Of a DNA stretch of 64,000 nt, positions 12,301 to 24,300 are shown piece after piece (the stretch's first letter is position 1; each line of letters begins with the position of its first letter). A model generated the notes under the pieces. The model saw only the letters and a program-made list of their open reading frames with translations, searched no databases and was not told where the DNA came from. Made by a program: the position numbers and the translations under genes. This DNA comes from Mesoflavibacter sp. (GTDB lineage: Bacteria > Pseudomonadota > Alphaproteobacteria > UBA8366 > Aestuariispiraceae): the NCBI GenBank assembly GCA_017792345.1, contig CP051228.1, positions 4,060,148-4,124,147 on the forward strand, in the 5' to 3' direction.

Positions 12301-15300
12301 CCGGTGATCGTGATCGAGAGGGTCTCGGATCCATCCTGGTCGGTGAGCGCCGAGGTGATGTCGAGCGCAATCGCACTGTCTTCGCTGCCCGAGGCCGCAT
12401 CAACGGTGAGGGAGGGCGTGTCCGCCACGGCATCGACCGTGACTGCAAGCGTCTCGGTGACCGTCGCCGTATCGCCGCTGTCCGCATCCGTCGTGGTGAC
12501 CGCCACCGTCAGCGTGAAGTCCGCATCGCTGTTCGCAGGCGGCGTGATCGTCAGACCCTCGAGCTGATCGACACTCAGCGTGACGGATCCGTCCTCATTC
12601 ACCGTTCCGGCAGAGAGTTCCGCACCGGCGGGAATACCGGAGATGGTGACCGACGCGCTGTCGCCCGCGTTGACGCCCGACACATCGATGCTGAGCGCAA
12701 TCACCGTGTCTTCGTCACCCGACGCAGCAGATGTGGCTAGGTCGGCATCGTCGGCAACACCGGTCACGGTAACCGGCAGTTCCGCCGTCTGCGTCGCGGT
12801 ATCCGTGCCGTCCGTCGATGTGGCCGTCACCGTCAGCGTGAAGTCGTCCGCGCTGTTCGCTGCCGGGGTAATGGTCAGACCGTCGAGCTGATCCGGCGTC
12901 AGAGTGACAGACCCATCCTCGTTCACCGTCCCGGCAGAGAGGGTCGCGCCTTCCGGAATGCCGGTGATCGTGATCGAGAGGGTCTCCGACCCATCCTGGT
13001 CGGTCAGTGCCGAGGTGATGTCGAGCGCGATCGCACTGTCTTCGCTGCCCGAGGCCGCATCGACCGTGAGAGACGGCGTGTCCGCTACGGCATCGACCGT
13101 GACCGCAAGCGTCTCCGTCACCGTCGCCGTGTCGCCGCTATCGGCATCCGTCGTGGTGACGGCCACCGTCAGCGTGAAATCCGCATCGCTGTTCGCAGGC
13201 GGCGTGATCGTCAGACCCTCGAGCTGATCGACACTCAGCGTGACGGATCCGTCCTCATTCACCGTTCCGGCAGATAGTTCCGCACCGGCGGGGATGCCAG
13301 AGATGGTCACGGAAGCACTGTCGCCCGCGTTGATGCCCGATACATCGATATCGAGCGTAATGGCGCTGTCCTCATCACCGGACGCAGCAGAGGTGGCCAG
13401 GTCGGCTTCATCCGCCACACCGGTCACGGTGACCGGCAGTTCGGCGGTTTGTGTCGCCGTGTCGGTGCCGTCGGTCGAGGTTGCCGTCACCGTCAGGGTG
13501 AAGTCGTCGGCGCTATTGGCAGCCGGCGTGATGGTCAGACCGTCGAGCTGATCCGGCGTCAGCGTGACGCTGCCGTCCTCGTTCACGGTCCCGGCGCTGA
13601 GGGTCGCGCCTCCCGGAATGCCGGTGATCGTGATCGAGAGGGTCTCCGACCCATCCTGGTCGGTCAGCGCCGAGGTGATGTCGAGCGCAATCGCACTGTC
13701 TTCGCTGCCCGAGGCCGCATCGACCGTGAGAGACGGCGTGTCCGCCACGGCATCGACCGTGACAGCAAGCGTCTCGGTGACCGTCGCCGTATCGCCGCTA
13801 TCGGCATCCGTCGTCGTCACCGCCACCGTCAGCGTGAAGTCCGCATCGCTGTTCGAAGCAGGTGTGATCGTCAGCCCTTCGAGCTGATCCACCGACAGCG
13901 TGACGCTGCCGTCCTCATTGACGGTGCCTGCAGAGAGTTCCGCGCCAGCGGGGATGCCCGAGATGGTCACGGAGGCCGTATCGCCCTCGTTGACGCCCGA
14001 CACATCGATGCTGAGCGCAATCGCCGTGTCTTCGTCACCCGACGCAGCAGATGTGGCCAGATCAGCATCGTCGGCAACACCGGTGACGGTGACCGGCAGC
14101 TCCGCGGTCTGCGTCGCCGTGTCGGTGCCATCGGTCGAGGTCGCCGTCACCGTCAGCGTGAAGTCGTCGGCGCTGTTGGTGGCCGGGGTAATGGTCAGGC
14201 CGTCCAGTTGGTCCGGCGTCAGGGTGACGCTGCCGTCTTCATTGACGGTACCGGCCGAGAGGGTCGCGCCTTCCGGGACCCCGGTGATCGTGATCGAGAG
14301 GGTCTCGGAGCCATCCTGGTCGGTGAGCGCCGAGGTGATGTCGAGCGCAATCGCACTGTCCTCGCTGCCCGAGGCCGCATCGACCGTGAGGGACGGCGTA
14401 TCCGCCACGGCATCGACCGTGACAGCAAGCGTCTCGGTGACCGTCGCCGTGTCGCCGCTATCGGCATCCGTCGTCGTCACCGCCACCGTCAGCGTAAAAT
14501 CTGCATCGCTGTTCGCAGGCGGGGTGATGGTCAGACCATCGAGCTGATCGACACTCAGCGTGACGCTGCCGTCTTCATTCACCGTGCCGGCGGAGAGTTC
14601 CGCGCCAGCGGGAATGCCCGAGATGGTCACGGAGGCCGTATCACCCGCGTTGACGCCCGACACATCGATGTCGAGCACAATCGCGCTGTCTTCATCGCCG
14701 GACGCTGCAGATGTGGCTAGGTCGGCATCGTCGGCGACGCCGGTCACGGTGACCGGCAGTTCGGCCGTCTGCGTCGCCGTGTCGGTGCCATCGGTCGAGG
14801 TCGCCGTCACCGTCAGCGTGAAGTCGTCGGCGCTGTTGGTGGCCGGGGTAATGGTCAGGCCGTCCAGTTGGTCCGGCGTCAGGGTGACGCTGCCGTCTTC
14901 ATTGACGGTACCGGCCGAGAGGGTCGCGCCTTCCGGGACCCCGGTGATCGTGATCGAGAGGGTCTCGGAGCCATCCTGGTCGGTGAGCGCCGAGGTGATG
15001 TCGAGCGCAATCGCACTGTCCTCGCTGCCCGAGGCCGCATCGACCGTGAGGGACGGCGTATCCGCCACGGCATCGACCGTGACAGCAAGCGTCTCGGTGA
15101 CCGTCGCCGTGTCGCCGCTATCGGCATCCGTCGTCGTCACCGCCACCGTCAGCGTAAAATCTGCATCGCTGTTCGCAGGCGGGGTGATCGTCAGACCTTC
15201 AAGCTGCTCCACCGACAGCGTGACGCTGCCGTCCTCATTCACCGTACCGGCGGAGAGTTCCGCACCGATGGGGATGCCCGAGATGGTCACGGAGGCGGTA

Positions 15301-18300
15301 TCGCCGTCCGCCACATTGGTGACGTCGATGCTGAGCGCAATGGCGCTGTCTTCGTCACCGGAGGCAGAAGCAGTCTGCACGGTCGCGTCATCCGCCACAC
15401 CGGTCACGGTGACCGGCAGTTCCGCCGTCTGCGTCGCGGTGTCGGTGCCATCGGTCGAAGTCGCAGTGACCGTCAGCGTGAAGTCGTCCGCGCTGTTCGC
15501 GGCCGGCGTGATGGTCAACCCGTCGAGCTGATCCGGCGTCAGGGTGACGCTACCGTCTTCATTGACGGTGCCGGCGGAGAGGGTCGCGCCCTCGGGAATG
15601 CCGGTGATGGTGATCGAGAGCGTCTCGGACCCATCCTGATCGGTCAGCGCCGAGGTGATGTCGAGCGCAATCGCACTGTCTTCGCTGCCCGAGGCCGCAT
15701 CAACGGTGAGGGAGGGCGTGTCCGCCACGGCATCGACCGTGACTGCAAGCGTCTCGGTGACCGTCGCCGTATCGCCGCTGTCCGCATCCGTCGTGGTGAC
15801 CGCCACCGTCAGCGTGAAGTCCGCATCGCTGTTTGAAGCAGGCGTGATCGTCAGACCTTCAAGCTGATCGACACTCAGCGTGACGCTGCCGTCCTCATTC
15901 ACCGTACCGGCGGAGAGTTCCGCACCGATGGGGATGCCCGAGATGGTCACGGAGGCGGTATCGCCGTCCGCCACATTGGTGACGTCGATGCTGAGCGCAA
16001 TGGCGCTGTCTTCGTCACCGGAGGCAGAAGCAGTCTGCACGGTCGCGTCATCCGCCACACCGGTCACGGTGACCGGCAGCTCCGCGGTCTGGGTCGCGGT
16101 ATCCGTGCCGTCGGTGGAGGTTGCCGTCACCGTCAGCGTGAAATCGTCGGCGCTATTGGCGGCCGGCGTGATCGTCAGACCGTCCAGCTGATCCGGCGTC
16201 AGCGTGATGGATCCGTCTTCGTTGACCGTCCCGGCACTGAGGGTCGCGCCTCCCGGAATGCCGGTGATCGTGATCGAGAGGGTCTCCGACCCATCCTGGT
16301 CGGTCAGCGCCGAGGTGATGTCGAGCGCAATCGCACTGTCTTCGCTGCCCGAGGCCGCATCGACCGTGAGAGACGGCGTGTCCGCCACGGCATCGACCGT
16401 GACAGCAAGCGTCTCGGTGACCGTCGCCGTATCGCCGCTATCGGCATCCGTCGTCGTCACCGCCACCGTCAGCGTGAAGTCCGCATCGCTGTTCGAAGCA
16501 GGTGTGATCGTCAGCCCTTCGAGCTGATCCACCGACAGCGTGACGCTGCCGTCCTCATTGACGGTGCCTGCAGAGAGTTCCGCGCCAGCGGGGATGCCCG
16601 AGATGGTCACGGAGGCCGTATCGCCCTCGTTGACGCCCGACACATCGATGCTGAGCGCAATCGCCGTGTCTTCGTCACCCGACGCAGCAGATGTGGCCAG
16701 ATCAGCATCGTCGGCAACACCGGTGACGGTGACCGGCAGCTCCGCGGTCTGCGTCGCCGTGTCGGTGCCATCGGTCGAGGTCGCCGTCACCGTCAGCGTG
16801 AAGTCGTCGGCGCTGTTGGTGGCCGGGGTAATGGTCAGGCCGTCCAGTTGGTCCGGCGTCAGGGTGACGCTGCCGTCTTCATTGACGGTACCGGCCGAGA
16901 GGGTCGCGCCTTCCGGGACCCCGGTGATCGTGATCGAGAGGGTCTCGGAGCCATCCTGGTCGGTGAGCGCCGAGGTGATGTCGAGCGCAATCGCACTGTC
17001 CTCGCTGCCCGAGGCCGCATCGACCGTGAGGGACGGCGTATCCGCCACGGCATCGACCGTGACAGCAAGCGTCTCGGTGACCGTCGCCGTGTCGCCGCTA
17101 TCGGCATCCGTCGTCGTCACCGCCACCGTCAGCGTAAAATCTGCATCGCTGTTCGCAGGCGGCGTGATCGTCAGACCTTCAAGCTGCTCCACCGACAGCG
17201 TGACGCTGCCGTCCTCGTTCACCGTCCCGGCGGAAAGCTCGGCACCGGCGGGGATGCCGGAGATGGTGACCGACGCGCTGTCGCCGTCCGCCACATTGGA
17301 GACGTCAATGCTGAGCGCGATGGCGCTGTCTTCGTCGCCCGATGCGGCGGCGGTCTCTACCGTCGCATCGTCGGCGACGCCCGTGACCGTCACCGGCAGT
17401 TCTGCGGTCTGGGTCGCGGTGTCGGTGCCATCGGTCGAAGTCGCAGTGACCGTCAGCGTGAAGTCGTCCGCGCTGTTCGCGGCCGGCGTGATGGTCAACC
17501 CGTCGAGCTGATCCGGCGTCAGGGTGACGCTACCGTCTTCATTGACGGTGCCGGCGGAGAGGGTCGCGCCCTCGGGAATGCCGGTGATGGTGATCGAGAG
17601 CGTCTCGGACCCATCCTGATCGGTCAGCGCCGAGGTGATGTCGAGCGCAATCGCACTGTCTTCGCTGCCCGAGGCCGCATCAACGGTGAGGGAGGGCGTG
17701 TCCGCCACGGCATCGACCGTGACTGCAAGCGTCTCGGTGACCGTCGCCGTATCGCCGCTGTCCGCATCCGTCGTGGTGACCGCCACCGTCAGCGTGAAGT
17801 CCGCATCGCTGTTTGAAGCAGGCGTGATCGTCAGACCTTCAAGCTGATCGACACTCAGCGTGACGCTGCCGTCCTCATTCACCGTACCGGCGGAGAGTTC
17901 CGCACCGATGGGGATGCCCGAGATGGTCACGGAGGCGGTATCGCCGTCCGCCACATTGGTGACGTCGATGCTGAGCGCAATGGCGCTGTCTTCGTCACCG
18001 GAGGCAGAAGCAGTCTGCACGGTCGCGTCATCCGCCACACCGGTCACGGTGACCGGCAGTTCCGCCGTCTGCGTCGCGATATCCGTGCCATCGGTCGAGG
18101 TCGCTGTCACCGTCAGCGTGAAGTCGTCCGCGCTGTTCGCCGCAGGCGTGATGGTCAGACCGTCGAGCTGATCCGGCGTCAGGGTGACGCTGCCGTCTTC
18201 ATTGACCGTTCCGGCCGAAAGGGTCGCGCCTTCCGGAATGCCGGTGATGGTGATCGAGAGGGTCTCCGAGCCGTCCTGGTCGGTGAGCGCCGAGGTAATG

Positions 18301-21300
18301 TCGAGCGCAATCGCGCTGTCCTCGGCGCCCGAGGCCGCATCAACGGTGAGGGAGGGCGTGTCCGCCACGGCATCGACCGTGACTGCAAGCGTCTCGGTGA
18401 CCGTCGCCGTATCGCCGCTGTCCGCATCCGTCGTGGTGACCGCCACCGTCAGCGTGAAATCCGCATCGCTGTTCGCAGGCGGCGTGATCGTCAGACCCTC
18501 GAGCTGATCGACACTCAGCGTGACGGATCCGTCCTCATTCACCGTTCCGGCAGAGAGTTCCGCACCGGCGGGGATGCCGGAGATCGTGACCGAGGCGGTG
18601 TCGCCCGCGTTGACGCCCGATACATCGATGTCGAGCGCAATCGCACTGTCTTCGTCACCCGACGCAGCAGACGTGGCCAGGGTCGCATCGTCGGCAACGC
18701 CGGTGACCGTCACCGGCAGCTCCGCGGTCTGGGTCGCGGTATCCGTGCCGTCGGTGGAGGTTGCCGTCACCGTCAGCGTGAAATCGTCGGCGCTATTGGC
18801 GGCCGGCGTGATCGTCAGACCGTCCAGCTGATCCGGCGTCAGCGTGATGGATCCGTCTTCGTTGACCGTCCCGGCACTGAGGGTCGCGCCTCCCGGAATG
18901 CCGGTGATCGTGATCGAGAGGGTCTCCGACCCATCCTGGTCGGTCAGCGCCGAGGTGATGTCGAGCGCAATCGCACTGTCTTCGCTGCCCGAGGCCGCAT
19001 CGACCGTGAGAGACGGCGTGTCCGCCACGGCATCGACCGTGACAGCAAGCGTCTCGGTGACCGTCGCCGTATCGCCGCTATCGGCATCCGTCGTGGTTAC
19101 GGCCACCGTCAGCGTGAAGTCCGCATCGCTGTTCGAAGCAGGTGTGATCGTCAGCCCTTCGAGCTGATCCACCGACAGCGTGACGCTGCCGTCCTCATTG
19201 ACGGTGCCTGCAGAGAGTTCCGCGCCAGCGGGGATGCCCGAGATGGTCACGGAGGCCGTATCGCCCTCGTTGACGCCCGACACATCGATGCTGAGCGCAA
19301 TCGCCGTGTCTTCGTCACCCGACGCAGCAGATGTGGCCAGATCAGCATCGTCGGCAACACCGGTGACGGTGACCGGCAGCTCCGCGGTCTGCGTCGCCGT
19401 GTCGGTGCCGTCGGTGGACGTGGCCGTGACCGTCAGCGTGAAGTCGTCTGCGCTGTTCGCGGCCGGCGTAATGGTCAGGCCGTCGAGCTGGTCCGGCGTC
19501 AGCGTGACAGACCCGTCTTCATTGACCGTCCCGGCGCTGAGGGTTGCCCCCTCCGGAATGCCGGTGATCGTGATCGAGAGGGTCTCCGACCCATCCTGGT
19601 CGGTCAGTGCCGAGGTGATGTCGAGCGCGATCGCACTGTCTTCGCTGCCCGAGGCCGCATCAACGGTGAGGGAGGGCGTGTCCGCGACGGCATCGACCGT
19701 GACTGCCAGCGTCTCCGTGACCGTCGCCGTATCGCCGCTATCGGCATCCGTCGTGGTGACCGCCACCGTCAGCGTGAAATCCGCATCGCTGTTTGCAGGC
19801 GGCGTGATCGTCAGGCCTTCAAGCTGGTCCACCGTCAGCGTGATGCTGCCGTCTTCGTTCACTGTGCCAGCAGAGAGTTCCGCGCCGGCGGGGATGCCAG
19901 AGATGGTCACGGAAGCGCTGTCGCCGTCCGCCACATTGGTGACGTCAATGCTGAGCGCAATGGCGCTGTCTTCATCGCCCGACGCAGCGGCAGTCTCCAC
20001 GGTCGCGTCATCCGCCACACCGGTCACGGTGACCGGCAGTTCGGCTGTCTGGGTAGCCGTATCGGTCCCATCTGTTGCGGTTGCCGTGACCGTCAGCGTG
20101 AAGTCGTCCGCGCTGTTCGCGGCCGGCGTAATGGTCAGGCCGTCGAGCTGGTCCGGCGTCAGCGTGACGCTGCCGTCTTCGTTCACCGTTCCGGCGGAGA
20201 GTTCCGCACCGGCGGGGATGCCGGTGATCGTGATCGAGAGGGTCTCCGACCCATCCTGGTCGGTCAGCGCCGAGGTGATGTCGAGCGCGATCGGGCTGTC
20301 CTCGCTGCCCGAGGCTGCATCGACCGTGAGAGACGGCGTGTCCGCCACGGCATCGACCGTGACCGCAAGCGTCTCCGTCACCGTCGCCGTATCGCCGCTA
20401 TCGGCATCCGTCGTGGTGACCGCCACCGTCAGCGTGAAATCCGCATCGCTGTTTGCAGGCGGCGTGATCGTCAAACCTTCGAGCTGATCCACCGACAGCG
20501 TGACGCTGCCGTCTTCGTTCACCGTTCCGGCGGAGAGTTCCGCACCGGCGGGGATGCCCGAGATGGTCACCGAGGCGCTGTCGCCGTCCGCCACATTGGT
20601 GACGTCAATGCTGAGCGCAATGGCGCTGTCTTCATCGCCGGACGCAGCGGCCGTCTCGAGGGTCGCATCGTCGGCGACGCCCGTGACCGTCACCGGCAGC
20701 TCCGCGGTCTGCGTCGCCGTGTCGGTGCCGTCCGTCGAGGTCGCGGTGACCGTCAGCGTGAAGTCGTCCGCGCTGTTCGCGGCCGGCGTGATGGTCAGAC
20801 CGTCCAGCTGATCCGGCGTCAGCGTGACGCTGCCGTCTTCATTGACCGTCCCGGCACTGAGGGTTGCCCCTTCCGGAATACCGGTGATCGTGATCGAGAG
20901 CGTCTCGGAGCCATCCTGGTCGGTCAGCGCCGCGGTGATATCGAGCGCGATCGCACTGTCTTCGGCGCCCGAGGCCGCATCAACGGTAAGGGAGGGCGTG
21001 TCCGCCACCGCATCGACCGCAACCGCCAGCGTCTCGGTGACCGTCGCCGTGTCTCCGCTGTCCGCATCCGTCGTGGTCACCGCCACCGTCAGTGTGAAAT
21101 CCGCATCGCTGTTCGTAGGCGGGGTGATCGTCAGCCCTTCGAGCTGATCAACACTCAGCGTGACGCTGCCGTCCTCATTCACCGTGCCTGCAGAGAGTTC
21201 CGCGCCCGCGGGGATACCCGAGATGGTCACGGAAGCGCTGTCGCCGTCCGCCACATTGGTGACGTCAATGCTGAGCGCAATGGCGCTGTCTTCGTCACCC

Positions 21301-24300
21301 GACGCAGCCGCCGTCTCCACGGTCGCGTCATCCGCCACACCGGTCACGGTGACCGGCAGCTCGGCCGTCTGCGTCGCGGTATCGGTCCCATCGGTCGAGG
21401 TCGCCGTGACCGTCAGCGTGAAGTCGTCCGCACTGTTTGCCGCAGGCGTGATGGTCAGGCCGTCCAGCTGGTCCGGCGTCAGGGTGACGGAGCCGTCCTC
21501 ATTCACGGTGCCAGCAGAGAGAGTTGCGCCTTCCGGGATCCCGGTGATGGTGATCGAGAGGGTCTCGGACCCGTCCTGGTCGGTGAGCGCCGAGGTGATG
21601 TCGAGCGCTATCGCGCTGTCTTCGGAGCCCGAGGCCGCATCAACGGTGAGGGACGGCGTGTCCGCCACCGCATCGACCGTGACAGCAAGCGTCTCCATCA
21701 CCGTCGCCGTATCACCGCTATCGGCATCGGTCGTCGTCACCGCTACCGTCAGCGTGAAGTCCGCATCGCTGTTCGAAGCAGGCGTGATCGTCAACCCTTC
21801 GAGCTGATCCACCGTGAGCGTGACGCTGCCGTCCTCGTTCACCGTACCGGCCGAGAGTTCCGCGCCAGCGGGAATGCCCGAGATGTTCACGGAAGCCGTA
21901 TCACCCGCGTTGACGCCCGACACATCGATGTCGAGGGCAATGGCGCTGTCCTCGTCGCCGGACGCAGCGGCGGTCTCGAGGGTGGCATCGTCGGCGACGC
22001 CCGTGACCGTCACCGGCAGTTCCGCGGTCTGGGTCGCCGTGTCGGTGCCATCGGTAGACGTGGCTGTCACCGTCAGCGTGAAGTCGTCGGCGCTGTTGGC
22101 AGCCGGCGTGATGGTCAGACCGTCGAGCTGATCCGGCGTCAGGGTGACGCTGCCGTCTTCGTTCACCGTACCAGCCGAAAGGGTCGCGCCCTCCGGAATG
22201 CCGGTGATCGTGATCGAGAGGGTCTCCGACCCGTCCTGATCGGTCAGCGCCGAGGTGATGTCGAGCGCAATCGCACTGTCTTCGCTGCCCGAGGCCGCAT
22301 CGACCGTGAGGGAAGGCGTGTCCGCCACGGCATCGACCGTGACCGCGAGCGTCTCGGTGACCGTCGCCGTATCACCGCTATCGGCATCTGTCGTCGTCAC
22401 CGCCACCGTCAGCGTAAAGTCCGCATCGCTGTTCGCAGGCGGGGTGATCGTCAGACCATCGAGCTGATCGACACTCAGCGTGACAGATCCGTCTTCGTTG
22501 ACGGTACCAGCAGAGAGTTCCGCGCCCGCCGGAATGCCCGAGATCGTGACCGACGCGCTGTCACCGTCCGCCACATTGGTGACGTCAATGTCGAGCGCAA
22601 TGGCGCTGTCTTCATCACCGGATGCAGCCGCAGTCTCGAGGGTCGCATCGTCGGCGACGCCCGTAACCGTCACCGGCAGTTCGGCCGTCTGCGTCGCGGT
22701 ATCCGTACCGTCGGTCGAGGTCGCCGTCACCGTCAGCGTGAAGTCGTCCGCGCTGTTCGCGGCCGGCGTGATGGCCAGACCGTCGATCTGATCCGGCGTC
22801 AGGGTGACGCTGCCGTCCTCGTTCACCGTACCCGCGCTGAGGGTCGCGCCCTCCGGAATACCGGTAATCGTGATCGAGAGGGTCTCCGACCCGTCGTGGT
22901 CGGTCAGTGCCGGGGTGATGTCGAGCGCAATCGCACTGTCCTCGCTGCCCGAGGCCGCATCGACCGTGAGGGAGGGCGTGTCCGCGACGGCATCGACCGT
23001 GACTGCCAGCGTCTCGGTGACCGTCGCCGTATCACCGCTATCGGCATCTGTCGTCGTCACCGCCACCGTCAGCGTAAAGTCCGCATCGCTGTTCGCAGGC
23101 GGGGTGATCGTCAGACCATCGAGCTGATCGACACTCAGCGTGACAGATCCGTCTTCGTTGACGGTACCAGCAGAGAGTTCCGCGCCCGCCGGAATGCCCG
23201 AGATCGTGACCGACGCGCTGTCACCGTCCGCCACATTGGTGACGTCAATGTCGAGCGCAATGGCGCTGTCTTCATCACCGGATGCAGCCGCAGTCTCGAG
23301 GGTCGCATCGTCGGCGACGCCCGTAACCGTCACCGGCAGTTCGGCCGTCTGCGTCGCGGTATCCGTACCGTCGGTCGAGGTCGCCGTCACCGTCAGCGTG
23401 AAGTCGTCCGCGCTGTTGGTGGCCGGGGTAATGGTCAACCCGTCGAGCTGATCCGGCGTCAGGGTGACGCTGCCGTCCTCGTTCACCGTACCCGCGCTGA
23501 GGGTCGCGCCCTCCGGAATACCGGTAATCGTGATCGAGAGGGTCTCCGACCCGTCGTGGTCGGTCAGTGCCGGGGTGATGTCGAGCGCAATCGCACTGTC
23601 CTCGCTGCCCGAGGCCGCGTCGACCGTGAGGGAGGGCGTGTCCGCGACGGCATCGACCGTGACTGCCAGCGTCTCGGTGACCGTCGCCGTATCGCCGCTA
23701 TCGGCATCCGTCGTGGTGACCGCCACCGTCAGCGTGAAATCCGCATCGCTGTTCGCAGGCGGCGTGATCGTCAGGCCTTCAAGCTGATCGACACTCAGGG
23801 TGACACTGCCGTCCTCGTTCACCGTGCCTGCAGAGAGTTCCGCGCCAGCGGGAATACCAGTGATGGTCACGGAGGCGCTGTCGCCGTCCGCCACATTGGT
23901 GACGTCAATGCTGAGCGCAATGGCACTGTCTTCATTGCCGGACGCAGCAGAAGTGACCAGGTCAGCATCGTCGGCGACACCGGTCACGGTGACCGGCAGT
24001 TCGGCCGTCTGCGTCGCGGTATCCGTGCCATCGGTCGAGGTCGCGGTGACCGTCAGCGTGAAGTCGTCCGCGCTGTTTGCGGCAGGCGTGATGGTCAGGC
24101 CGTCGAGCTGAGCCGGCGACAGGGTGACGGACCCGTCTTCGTTCACGGTACCGGCGCTGAGGGTTGCCCCCTCCGGGATCCCGGTGATCGTGATCGAGAG
24201 GGTCTCGGATCCATCCTGGTCGGTGAGCGCCGAGGTGATGTCGAGCGCAATCGCACTGTCTTCGCTGCCCGAGGCCGCATCAACGGTGAGGGAGGGCGTG

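Noticed and set aside
6948-12740. Plus-strand open frame of 1,930 codons, Arg/Asp-rich
   Set aside because: It is antisense to the adhesin repeats. The absence of stops follows from the 660-bp periodicity and high GC; the product is low-complexity and similar shadows recur in every unit.
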